Below, piece after piece: positions 1-5,477 of a stretch of 40,987 nt of DNA. Numbering within the stretch: the stretch's first letter is position 1; each line of letters opens with the position of its first letter. The notes beneath the pieces were generated by a model. That model ran no database searches and had not been told where the DNA came from. It saw nothing but the letters and a program-made list of their open reading frames with translations. The translations under genes and the position numbers were made by a program. The DNA is from a virus: positions 1 through 40,987 of the IMG/VR virus record IMGVR_UViG_3300044679_000051; one strand, 5' to 3'.

Positions 1-135
1 CGTGGCTCTAAATAGGTATGAATTAGTTTGAGGCTCAGGTTTCGTAAGTCTTGGTTGCCAAAACATACATTTATTAACGCCATCTTCAGCAGTGCGTGGA
101 TGGGCAAATAGATAGACATACGGGGAACGATCTTG
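1..135. repeat. Terminal direct repeat, left copy
   Basis: Bases 1-135 match 40853-40987. The first 126 bases are identical; differences occur only at 127, 129 and 130. The repeat lies inside one leftward coding sequence, and all three changes are synonymous: both copies read Q-D-R-S-P. This closes the contig into a circle of about 40,852 bp. It may be an assembly overlap of a circularly permuted genome or a physical terminal repeat. Confidence 0.95.
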
Positions 136-255
136 GTAAAATAGACTATCCGCATTCTTTTTAAGGCAATCCTCAGAGCCTTTGAATATGTTAATCTCCT
201 GATCTTTCTTAAAGTGTAAGAGTCTATCATGGGTTTCTAGTCTGTTAAGTTTCAT
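1..255 (-). CDS. Hypothetical protein, N-terminal part (continues across the join)
   Basis: This is the first 85 codons of a leftward gene whose remainder is at 40583-40987. Joined through the terminal repeat, the product is about 174 residues. The start ATG at 255 has an AAGGGAGA ribosome site upstream and a good leftward promoter at 276-304. The protein begins MKLNRLETHDRL and is soluble, with many charged and aromatic residues. I do not recognise a family. It ends next to the conserved small genes downstream of portal, convergent with them, so it belongs to the accessory island rather than the packaging operon. Confidence 0.85.
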   Translation of the reverse strand, partial: MKLNRLETHDRLLHFKKDQEINIFKGSEDCLKKNADSLFYQDRSPYVYLFAHPRTAEDGVNKCMFWQPRLTKPEPQTNSYLFRAT

Positions 256-267
256 AACATCTCCCTT

Positions 268-296
268 TTGTTGTAAATATCTCAGTATGATATATT
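268..296 (+). promoter_or_regulatory. Candidate rightward sigma70 promoter
   Basis: TTGTTG (268-273), 17 bp, TATATT (291-296), placed just before the gene at 317. It overlaps a leftward promoter on the opposite strand almost completely, so the two would compete for polymerase. Confidence 0.5.
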
Positions 297-304
297 TATG
301 TCAA
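276..304 (-). promoter_or_regulatory. Leftward sigma70 promoter
   Basis: On the minus strand this reads TTGACA (299-304), 17 bp, GATATT (276-281). The -35 is full consensus. It lies 20 bp upstream of the ATG at 255 and is the likely promoter for the gene that crosses the circle join. Confidence 0.65.
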
Positions 305-316
305 CAAGGAGTGTTT

Positions 317-607
317 ATGAATTTCATAGAAAAAGATGTAAGAAATTTAAGTGACGAAGAATTAGAAAATATATGTCAAGAATCACTTAGAAATATGCCA
401 AAAGAAGGCATTAGACCTGAAAAACCTTCCAATCAAATGAACGCGGAAGAAATACAATCCTATTGTGAAACACTTCCTGGATATGCAGTCTATAGAGAAC
501 AAGGTAGAAGGCATAGACAAAAATTAGCTGATGAAACAGGAATGACATATGATGAATATATGTTAGATTGTCACAATAAAATAAAAGAAATATGGTCTAA
601 AAGTTAG
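317..607 (+). CDS. Small hypothetical protein, 96 aa
   Basis: ATG at 317 is chosen over one at 287 because AAGGAG sits at 306-311 with normal spacing. The product is soluble and strongly charged, with predicted helices (for example EELENICQESLRNM and DEYMLDCHNKIKEIW). It is the only rightward gene in the otherwise leftward island. Its 3' end overlaps the convergent gene at 604 by four bases. No family is recognised; length and isolation suit a phage accessory protein. Confidence 0.75.
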   Translation: MNFIEKDVRNLSDEELENICQESLRNMPKEGIRPEKPSNQMNAEEIQSYCETLPGYAVYREQGRRHRQKLADETGMTYDEYMLDCHNKIKEIWSKS

Positions 608-840
608 ATTACTCGGCCGTAATTTTCATATTTACTTTCAATGCATTTAAGGAAGATGTCTTTTGAGTCTTGAATAGGAATATTTCTATGTAATGATATT
701 AGACTAAGAACAGTCGACAATGATTTTATAGCTATCTGAATATCTACTTGGGGTATTCCTTTATGATTATAAAAATCATCTATACATTTTGCGATTGAAA
801 AATTTAATGCAAAGAATTCTTTTTCTTTTTCTTCATCCAT
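604..840 (-). CDS. Small hypothetical protein, 78 aa
   Basis: Starts MDEEKEKEFF; AGAAGG lies upstream. It is predicted to be mostly alpha-helical. It overlaps the preceding gene (833-955) by eight bases, and both genes start from the same repeated sequence (ATAATTATGGATGA). This is the last gene of the leftward small-gene array. No function is recognised. Confidence 0.75.
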   Translation of the reverse strand: MDEEKEKEFFALNFSIAKCIDDFYNHKGIPQVDIQIAIKSLSTVLSLISLHRNIPIQDSKDIFLKCIESKYENYGRVI

Positions 841-962
841 AATTATGAGCCTTCTGACAATTGGTTATATGATTTTCTTCTAGAAGAATATGGAAATATT
901 TACCACAAGTTCCACAATAAAGGTACATTATATCATTAGATTTATCTTCATCCATAATTATG
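830..962. repeat. Pair of 18-bp direct repeats at two gene starts
   Basis: TCTTCATCCATAATTATG occurs at 830-847 and 945-962. Each copy contains the start codon and first codons (MDE-E/D) of a leftward gene. The genes are otherwise unlike, so the boundary sequence rather than the gene is duplicated. Confidence 0.85.
833..955 (-). CDS. Zinc-ribbon microprotein, 40 aa
   Basis: MDEDKSND, then CGTC and a later C-x3-H (NCQKAH), which would make a single C2CH zinc site. An upstream in-frame ATG exists at 1117, but GGAG before 955 and the match to the neighbour's start favour 955. The protein is small enough to be only a zinc knuckle. Its role is unknown; it could bind nucleic acid or a host protein. 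Confidence 0.65.
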   Translation of the reverse strand: MDEDKSNDIMYLYCGTCGKYFHILLEENHITNCQKAHNYG

Positions 963-977
963 CACTCTCCTTTTTTC

Positions 978-1277
978 TTAGAAGTGACTCGGACCAAGAT
1001 TGTATATTTTCTTATAAGCTTTTGGCTGAGGTGCCTTTGTAGCCCATCTAGCATTAAGCTTTCTTTCATATTCATTTGTTCTACATTGTTTCGAACAATA
1101 AGCTTGATCGCAGGCATACGCGTTATATTCTATATTGCATTCTTTGCATATTTTCATATTTTTCGGAGCTGGCTTATATCTCTTTTGCCTGCTGCAGGAA
1201 AGGCAAAACTTTTGTATCTGGCTCTTTCTTGGAGTAGGTTCCTTGCATCTTTCACAAATCATCGTTGGGTAATTCAT
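978..1277 (-). CDS. Double zinc-ribbon protein, 99 aa
   Basis: Two cysteine clusters are visible: CERC...CLSC near residues 8-28 and CKEC...CSKQC near residues 44-65. They resemble paired zinc ribbons like those in small phage HNH or transcription-related proteins, but no HNH histidines follow. The C-terminal third is basic. AGGA precedes the ATG. It belongs to the leftward island; function unknown, nucleic-acid binding plausible. Confidence 0.8.
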   Translation of the reverse strand: MNYPTMICERCKEPTPRKSQIQKFCLSCSRQKRYKPAPKNMKICKECNIEYNAYACDQAYCSKQCRTNEYERKLNARWATKAPQPKAYKKIYNLGPSHF

Positions 1278-1289
1278 AAATCCTATATA

Positions 1290-1535
1290 TTAAACATCGA
1301 ATCTCATTTTTTCAGAGTATTGAACCTCGACCACTTCATGTCCCAGCGATTCCATTGTTTCTTTGATCAATAGTGCTAATTCTTGAGGCGTTCTTTTACC
1401 TTCATCAGAATATCCCATTTCATAATCCTCTTGAAGATAGAATTTTTGAGAACCTAGATCCAGTTTTGACATGAAGTCATTAAGCATAATCATTTTTTCA
1501 TTAGCATAGGTTACTTTGAATATATAATATTTCAT
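1290..1535 (-). CDS. Small hypothetical protein, 81 aa
   Basis: Starts MKYYIFKVTYANEKMIM behind GAGGAAAAGAA. The pattern of an N-terminal beta strand, long helix (PQELALLIKETMESLG) and final strand (EVVEVQYSE) suggests a compact alpha/beta fold. Its ribosome site begins at the stop codon of the 51-residue frame at 1545-1700, which supports translation of that frame. No family recognised. Confidence 0.75.
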   Translation of the reverse strand: MKYYIFKVTYANEKMIMLNDFMSKLDLGSQKFYLQEDYEMGYSDEGKRTPQELALLIKETMESLGHEVVEVQYSEKMRFDV

Positions 1536-1544
1536 TTCTTTTCC

Positions 1545-1700
1545 TCAATCTTGAATACCTAGCATATATTCCAACATTTTATCGCGAATCTCCCATCCTT
1601 CTAAAACGGCAAGTTTCTTCCGAAGCATATATACTGGGTCTTTTTTGAGTGTTTTTAATCTTTGTTTTATATTCCTCTTCTTCAATTTTCTTCCGCTCAT
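1545..1700 (-). CDS. Overlapping 51-aa frame, or shifted C-terminus of the upstream gene
   Basis: This frame reads MSGRKLKKRNIKQRLK and continues with DPVYMLRKKLAVLEGWEIRD, looking far more protein-like than the end of the overlapping gene at 1579-1896. It may be translated from the ATG at 1700, which has GGAAG close upstream, or reached by a frame change at the A6 run shared by both frames. Its stop lies ten bases before the next gene's start, a normal operon spacing here. Confidence 0.5.
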   Translation of the reverse strand: MSGRKLKKRNIKQRLKTLKKDPVYMLRKKLAVLEGWEIRDKMLEYMLGIQD

Positions 1701-1896
1701 ATGCTTCCATAAATTTTATTTTTAATAAGTCGAATTCTTTTCTTTTACCTACATCTTGATGTCTAATTTTCTTTTTAGCCAAAGGTATGATGATATCTTG
1801 AACCCTTCTAAGCATTCCATAAAGCGGATCAAGCAAAAAAGGATCAAAGAACTGTTGGATTGGAGGAGGCAATGCTGCGTAGGTGGTAACAGTCAT
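1579..1896 (-). CDS. Hypothetical protein, 105 aa, possible frameshift near its end
   Basis: Strong GAGGAGAAGAA before the ATG; overlaps the preceding gene by ATGA. Residues 1-85 look natural, with a proline-rich N-terminus and a lysine/glutamate-rich helix. After the A6 run (codons CAA-AAA-AGA) the sequence becomes odd and stops at GDSR. Dropping one A would continue into the frame at 1545-1700 and give a well-formed C-terminus. This could be a real +1 shift, a mutation or a sequence error. Confidence 0.7.
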   Translation of the reverse strand: MTVTTYAALPPPIQQFFDPFLLDPLYGMLRRVQDIIIPLAKKKIRHQDVGKRKEFDLLKIKFMEAYERKKIEEEEYKTKIKNTQKRPSIYASEETCRFRRMGDSR

Positions 1897-2144
1897 TTCT
1901 TCTCCTCGTTCCTATTCGCCATAATCTCTCTCCGATTAATCCAGAACTTCTTAAAATCAATTTCAGTCCATTTCTGCTCAGTCATTCCAGGCCTCAAAAC
2001 TTTAGCTATGATCTGCACTTTCCCGTTTTGCAATGGCTCTATGCTCTCGATGTAATGTCCGTTGTATTGCAGCTCCATAATACGCTCACGCATCATTGTA
2101 GTTGTGGTTGTGGTTGTGATATCGAAAGAATCGAGATGGTTCAT
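1893..2144 (-). CDS. Small hypothetical protein with a poly-threonine tract, 83 aa
   Basis: MNHLDSFDI is followed by seven threonines encoded by a short trinucleotide-type repeat near 2101-2117, then a beta-rich part (YNGHYIESIEPL, GKVQIIAKVLRP). It is coupled by ATGA overlaps to genes on both sides. The threonine run may be a length-variable linker. No function recognised. Confidence 0.75.
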   Translation of the reverse strand: MNHLDSFDITTTTTTTMMRERIMELQYNGHYIESIEPLQNGKVQIIAKVLRPGMTEQKWTEIDFKKFWINRREIMANRNEEKK

Positions 2145-2320
2145 GCTTTACCTTTATTTTTTATGACATCATCTTTGTTCGTATGGGGTGTCAAGAATCG
2201 TTCAAGATCTTTTCTATAATATCTTCCGCATTTTTCGCATTCCCAATAAGGACCCATCATTTGACAATTTATATTTGTAAGAATAGTTTTACAGCCTCTT
2301 TTCTTACAAGTGGGGTTCAT
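2141..2320 (-). CDS. Zinc-ribbon protein, 59 aa
   Basis: MNPTCKKRGCKTIL opens with C-x4-C and later has CEKCGRYY, giving four zinc-ligand cysteines. AGGAG lies nine bases before the ATG, and the end overlaps the next start by ATGA. It is one of several tiny zinc proteins in this array. The fold is clear enough to call; the role is not. Confidence 0.8.
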   Translation of the reverse strand: MNPTCKKRGCKTILTNINCQMMGPYWECEKCGRYYRKDLERFLTPHTNKDDVIKNKGKA

Positions 2321-2493
2321 ACCGTAAATCTCCTCTCAGCCACAATTTTAACAGATTTATGTTTAGTATTGACCACTTTAACGATATGCCATCCTTGACC
2401 GATTATCTTGAGCTGCGTGCGCTCGCTATTGGCTTTTGTTGATCGCCATGTTCCGGTATTTCCTGGACACATCCAGAGGTGTTGTATGTTCAT
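2317..2493 (-). CDS. Small hypothetical protein, 58 aa
   Basis: Reads MNIQHLWMCPGNTGTW, then a basic beta-rich stretch (QLKIIGQGWHIVKVV). It is joined by ATGA overlaps to the genes before and after, which strongly supports coding. Size and charge suggest a single small beta barrel; no family recognised. Confidence 0.75.
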   Translation of the reverse strand: MNIQHLWMCPGNTGTWRSTKANSERTQLKIIGQGWHIVKVVNTKHKSVKIVAERRFTV

Positions 2494-2720
2494 TTTATTT
2501 TCTTTTTCCGTTTTTTCATTTTAGGAAGATTTTCTTCAAATAATTTTAAAGGCTGTCTTTTACTTTCTTCAAACTCATTTAAAGGACACAGAATCAATTC
2601 GCAGATTTCATAAAGCAAAGCCTGATGTCTTTTTTGAAATTCAATAGGATCGCATATGCCTCTTGCGTGATTATATTTGTCTCTGAATTTTCTCCGAAAT
2701 TCTAATGCTTTATCATTCAT
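2490..2720 (-). CDS. Small hypothetical helical protein, 76 aa
   Basis: ATG at 2720 is preferred over a longer frame because GAGGAAATATT precedes it and the longer form would run through the upstream gene. The product MNDKALEFRRKF is mostly helical and ends in a lysine-rich tail. Just before its ATG is a six-codon open frame (MTEEIL) whose start copies the start of the upstream gene. Confidence 0.75.
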   Translation of the reverse strand: MNDKALEFRRKFRDKYNHARGICDPIEFQKRHQALLYEICELILCPLNEFEESKRQPLKLFEENLPKMKKRKKKIK

Positions 2721-2729
2721 AATATTTCC

Positions 2730-2984
2730 TCTGTCATATATCCTCTGGCGGTTTTGGTAAGGGCATCCAGTGGGTAACCTCCCATAAATAAAAAGGATAA
2801 ACTTCATCCGAATATGTTGGTGAATCAGTTTCCAAGTTTAAAGCATCCCATTCATCCCCTTTCCATCTCCAAATATTTATGGAATGTGGTTCACCTGTTT
2901 CTTTTGGTAAATTCGTAACTAATACCCATTGCCATCGATCAGGCATTCTATCATTACATTTAATCCATTCTGTCATATATCCTC
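2730..2984. repeat. Pair of 16-bp boundary repeats
   Basis: TCTGTCATATATCCTC occurs at 2730-2745 and 2969-2984. On the minus strand it is GAGGATATATGACAGA, a ribosome site plus start codon. At the right copy it starts the DUF551-like gene (MTE). At the left copy the same bases give that gene's stop and begin a six-codon stub. Confidence 0.85.
2734..2976 (-). CDS. DUF551-like protein, 80 aa
   Basis: The opening MTEWIKCNDRMPDRWQWVLV and closing VTHWMPLPKPP are the hallmarks of DUF551 (PF04448) proteins, which are frequent in phage accessory regions and have no assigned activity. Length is typical. GAGGATAT gives a strong start. A second DUF551-like gene lies at 3925-4191. Confidence 0.85.
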   Translation of the reverse strand: MTEWIKCNDRMPDRWQWVLVTNLPKETGEPHSINIWRWKGDEWDALNLETDSPTYSDEVYPFYLWEVTHWMPLPKPPEDI

Positions 2985-3156
2985 AAAGCGGTTTGTTGGC
3001 GTCGGTAAGGCGTTCGGGCCAACATTTCGGACACCAATGGCATCCATGAAATTCATCAAATGGACTCTCACAACTATTAAAATTATATTTACACGTAATA
3101 CAAAAATATTCGCTAACTTTAAGTTTGCAATATTGACAGGCGCAATTGTCTTTCAT
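2983..3156 (-). CDS. Cysteine-rich zinc-finger microprotein, 57 aa
   Basis: Nine cysteines and two histidines in 57 residues, arranged as C-x-C-x2-C, C-x2-C and C-x2-C-x2-C-type pairs (CACQYC, CITC, CHWCPKC), enough for two zinc sites. It ends RLTDANKPL, a tail also seen in two unrelated neighbours. The start follows GGAAAAAG. Function unknown. Confidence 0.75.
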   Translation of the reverse strand: MKDNCACQYCKLKVSEYFCITCKYNFNSCESPFDEFHGCHWCPKCWPERLTDANKPL

Positions 3157-3157
3157 C

Positions 3158-3388
3158 TTAACTTTTTCCAGCGTCGGTAATGCGTTTAAAAGATAAATGA
3201 TTTATTTCTCCTAAAATCTCACATCTTTGACCAGATCTAACTGTTCGAATCGGTTGTATTGCTTTTACAAACATTTCAGGTTGTAATAGGATAAAATTGA
3301 AATCTCCGGATTCAACGAAAGAACCCACCCCATAAAAATCGCTTTTAGGAAGTTTAACTAAATACAACTGTGCTTCTGGATCGATCAT
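3158..3388 (-). CDS. Small hypothetical protein, 76 aa
   Basis: MIDPEAQLYLVKLPKSDF suggests a beta-rich protein with alternating hydrophobic residues. It overlaps the previous gene by ATGA and ends RITDAGKS, a version of the repeated TDA-x-K tail. No conserved family recognised. Confidence 0.7.
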   Translation of the reverse strand: MIDPEAQLYLVKLPKSDFYGVGSFVESGDFNFILLQPEMFVKAIQPIRTVRSGQRCEILGEINHLSFKRITDAGKS

Positions 3389-3570
3389 GATATTTCCATC
3401 CGATAAAATATACGCGGTTTCGCGGCGTCGGTAAGGTATTCATAATATTTGATTCCTTCGTATATCCTACCTCGCACAATTTTACCATCTGAATTGAATT
3501 CTGAAAAAGGCTGACCCAATAAGGTAATGTTGTAATATTTCTGAATTTCTGGACTCAGTTCTTGTTTCAT
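3385..3570 (-). CDS. Small hypothetical protein, 61 aa
   Basis: MKQELSPEIQKYYNITLLG; near the end it carries YLTDAAKP, the third version of the repeated boundary tail, followed by ten extra residues. The ribosome site is weak (GGATCC eleven bases upstream), so the start is less certain than for its neighbours. Confidence 0.6.
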   Translation of the reverse strand: MKQELSPEIQKYYNITLLGQPFSEFNSDGKIVRGRIYEGIKYYEYLTDAAKPRIFYRMEIS

Positions 3571-3600
3571 GTCTGATAGGATCCGTTATGTTAATTTTAT

Positions 3601-3626
3601 TTGCGCGCGCGCATTAAATCGCGCAA
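3601..3626. other. GC-rich inverted repeat in a gene gap
   Basis: TTGCGCG (3601-3607) pairs with CGCGCAA (3620-3626) around a 12-base loop, with alternating GC in an otherwise AT-rich gap between two leftward genes. No T-tract follows on the minus strand, so it is not a clear terminator. A five-codon open frame (MRARK) lies inside it. Confidence 0.5.
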
Positions 3627-3630
3627 TTCT

Positions 3631-3894
3631 TTGTCAATCCCCAATCTTTAATTTAATCTTTAAAGAAGAGTCACTATTGAACAATGCATTAGGTCTTAAA
3701 TAATATACTCCAGCATCTTTCACTTCTTGCAATTCATTTAATTTGTCCCAATCAAAATCTTGAGGCATATGAAAAAAACAAGGATTTTTTTTTATCATGA
3801 AAGTTTTGTGGTAATCTAGTTCATCCTTTATTTTATATTCATCCATCTTTCATATCTTGCAATCTCATTGTCAATCCCCAATCTTTAATTTAAT
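3631..3894. repeat. Pair of 27-bp direct repeats at gene ends
   Basis: The same 27 bases occur at 3631-3657 and 3868-3894, with a further near match just outside. On the minus strand each encodes KLKIGD followed by a stop. The left copy ends the 70-residue gene. The right copy ends a 16-codon open frame (3871-3921, MKIVMEIEEIKLKIGD), probably the remnant of a lost gene. Confidence 0.9.
3634..3846 (-). CDS. Small hypothetical protein, 70 aa
   Basis: MDEYKIKDELDYHKTFMIKK, then a middle part rich in aromatic residues (CFFHMPQDFDWDKL), ending KLKIGD in the repeated boundary sequence. The ribosome site is weak (GAAAG). No function recognised. Confidence 0.65.
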   Translation of the reverse strand: MDEYKIKDELDYHKTFMIKKNPCFFHMPQDFDWDKLNELQEVKDAGVYYLRPNALFNSDSSLKIKLKIGD

Positions 3895-3924
3895 TTCCTC
3901 AATCTCCATCACAATCTTCATAAA

Positions 3925-4191
3925 TCACTTGCTCTTCCCCCAATGCGTAACATTATATAAAGGCTCTTTGGTCTGTTTATCCCACCAATAGCTAGGCTCT
4001 CCTTTGAAATAAGTCATCATTGGACTACATTCATCCTGACAATAATATGCCAAGACTTCGTTTCCATTACTTAACCTAACCTTGAATATGCTTGCAGTTA
4101 TTTTCGGCATTTCGTCTTTAATATCAATCCATTCAACATCATTATTTTCTTCATTGCAAAAGAGATCTAAGACTTGGAATCGTTTAAACAT
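3925..4191 (-). CDS. DUF551-like protein, 88 aa
   Basis: After a 19-residue N-terminal extension comes VEWIDIKDEMPK and, at the end, YNVTHWG: the DUF551 framework with a longer, cysteine-containing middle. GGAAG precedes the ATG, which sits directly after the stop of the upstream 55-residue gene. It is a probable distant relative of the gene at 2734-2976, not a recent copy. Confidence 0.7.
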   Translation of the reverse strand: MFKRFQVLDLFCNEENNDVEWIDIKDEMPKITASIFKVRLSNGNEVLAYYCQDECSPMMTYFKGEPSYWWDKQTKEPLYNVTHWGKSK

Positions 4192-4359
4192 TTACTTCCA
4201 ATTCTCCTTATCCATCACATTCCTAAACACCATCGTAACACGATACTGATTCACCCACTTAATCGAATGTACCGTATATCCTTGCCATTTCAGGAATTGC
4301 GTTTGGCGATATACGTGTATGGGTTTACAGTGGATTGTTATTTCTTGAGGAAGCATCAT
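4192..4359 (-). CDS. Small hypothetical protein, 55 aa
   Basis: MMLPQEITIHCKPIHVYRQ..., basic and beta-rich, ending ENWK. The stop directly abuts the next gene's start and supplies its ribosome site (GGAGAATTGGAAG), which supports coding. Its own ribosome site is unclear, so the start (4359 or 4356) is uncertain. Confidence 0.6.
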   Translation of the reverse strand: MMLPQEITIHCKPIHVYRQTQFLKWQGYTVHSIKWVNQYRVTMVFRNVMDKENWK

Positions 4360-4377
4360 CAACCATATCAATTAAAG

Positions 4378-4396
4378 ATGTAAAGCCGCTTTACAT
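4378..4396. other. Eight-bp perfect hairpin at a gene end
   Basis: ATGTAAAG (4378-4385), loop CCG, CTTTACAT (4389-4396). It includes the stop codon of the leftward gene at 4391. Only CTTTAATT follows on the minus strand, so it is a weak terminator or an RNA-stabilising hairpin. Confidence 0.5.
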
Positions 4397-4576
4397 TGCC
4401 ATCTTTCGACACCATTCCCTAGCTTCCAAATGCTGTCTCATCCATACCTTGCAACATAGTTTAAATGCCATATCCCCATTAACCTGTAAAGTCCTCATTA
4501 GCAATGCAGGACTTATTCTTCGGTGTTTTTTGCTTATATCATAAGCTTTATTTTCAAGTTCGTCCATAATACCCAT
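4391..4576 (-). CDS. Small HTH-like protein, 61 aa
   Basis: MGIMDELENKAYDISKKH, then RISPALLMRTLQVNGDMAFK, which resembles the winged-helix pattern of the FtsK gamma domain (S-x2-L-L-x-R-x-L-x-[IV]-x-x-x-x-A). It is the first gene of the leftward island, the usual place for a regulator. The family match is by eye and weak. Confidence 0.55.
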   Translation of the reverse strand: MGIMDELENKAYDISKKHRRISPALLMRTLQVNGDMAFKLCCKVWMRQHLEAREWCRKMAM

Positions 4577-4585
4577 AATTTATAT

Positions 4586-4613
4586 TTGATTTTAATAACC
4601 AATTTAGTTTAAT
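4586..4613 (+). promoter_or_regulatory. Candidate promoter of the head-assembly operon
   Basis: TTGATT (4586-4591), 16 bp, TTTAAT (4608-4613), 49 bp before the scaffold-like gene and in the gap between divergent operons (4577-4661). I could not pick a convincing leftward promoter in the same gap. Confidence 0.4.
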
Positions 4614-4661
4614 GAACTTACATCCAACCGCCGCCCTGCGTAATGGGTAAAGGATTTATAA

Positions 4662-5315
4662 ATGACACCATCTACAAATAACCAAAACGAAGAAAAAATA
4701 ACACAACAAAATGCATCAAATGATAAGGAATTAAACTTTAGAGCATTGGAACAGAAATATGAGAAGAAACTTGCGGAAGAAAGAGCTGCAAGGCTTGAAG
4801 CAGAAAGAAAAGTTCAGCAGGTTCGTGATCAAGATGATGATCATGATGATGAGCCTTATGTGGATCATAAGAAGCTGGATAAGAAGCTAAATAAATTTAG
4901 TCAGAATACTCAATCTGAGATTCAACGTGCAATGGAACAGGCCAAGCATTCTGCAAAAGAAGAACTTAGACAGGAAGTCTGGTTGGAAAGCAATCCAGAT
5001 TTCTATGATGTTCTTCAAAATGTAGAAAAGTTTGCTAAAAGGGCTCCAAAACTTGCAGAAACAATATTAAGGATGCCAGAGGGTTTTGAACGACAGAAAT
5101 TAGTCTATCAAAACATTAAAGAGCTTGGCCTTGATAAACCAGAAAAAAAAGAATCTACAATTCAAGAAAAGATTGACGCGAATAGAAAGTCTCCATACTA
5201 TCAGCCGTCTGGAGTCGGAACAGCTCCATATTCACAGGTAGGGGACTTTAGTACTCAGGGTCAGAAACAGGCCTATGATAAATTACAGGAACTTAAAAAA
5301 AATCTGAGGATATGA
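4662..5315 (+). CDS. Scaffold-like head assembly protein, 217 aa
   Basis: Highly charged and helical: coiled coil at about residues 25-60 (EQKYEKKLAEERAARLEAER), acidic patch DDDHDDEP, more helices, and a basic C-terminal helix (KLQELKKNL). That architecture and its place upstream of the capsid gene are those of a phage scaffold, whose C-terminus usually binds coat protein. AAAGGA lies before the ATG. There is no sequence signature that proves it. No protease domain is visible. Confidence 0.7.
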   Translation: MTPSTNNQNEEKITQQNASNDKELNFRALEQKYEKKLAEERAARLEAERKVQQVRDQDDDHDDEPYVDHKKLDKKLNKFSQNTQSEIQRAMEQAKHSAKEELRQEVWLESNPDFYDVLQNVEKFAKRAPKLAETILRMPEGFERQKLVYQNIKELGLDKPEKKESTIQEKIDANRKSPYYQPSGVGTAPYSQVGDFSTQGQKQAYDKLQELKKNLRI

Positions 5316-5317
5316 TT

Positions 5318-5467
5318 ATGCCACTTGTTAAAGGTGCTGCTGCTAAGACTAAAAAAGGTTTCTCTGAAAATGTAAAAAGAGAAATGGAGGCTGGAAAGCC
5401 TCAAAAACAATCTGTAGCTATTGCGTATAGCGAGGCTAGAGGCAAAAAAAAGAAACCAAAAAAGTAA
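5318..5467 (+). CDS. Small basic conserved phage protein, 49 aa
   Basis: MPLVKGAAAK, then SENVKREMEAGKPQKQSVAI and AYSEARG, ending in a lysine run. This pattern (NV-x-x-E-M-x-x-GKP-x-KQ-x-[VL]AIAYS) is common in tiny phage head-region proteins of unknown role. ATG 5318 is preferred over 5312 because AGGA (5307-5310) is then seven bases away. It follows the scaffold-like gene immediately. Confidence 0.85.
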   Translation: MPLVKGAAAKTKKGFSENVKREMEAGKPQKQSVAIAYSEARGKKKKPKK

Positions 5468-5477
5468 GGAGAATTAC

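Noticed and set aside
960-1373. Rightward 137-codon open frame
   Set aside because: Antisense to two convincing leftward zinc-protein genes; hydrophobic, low-complexity composition and no ribosome site.
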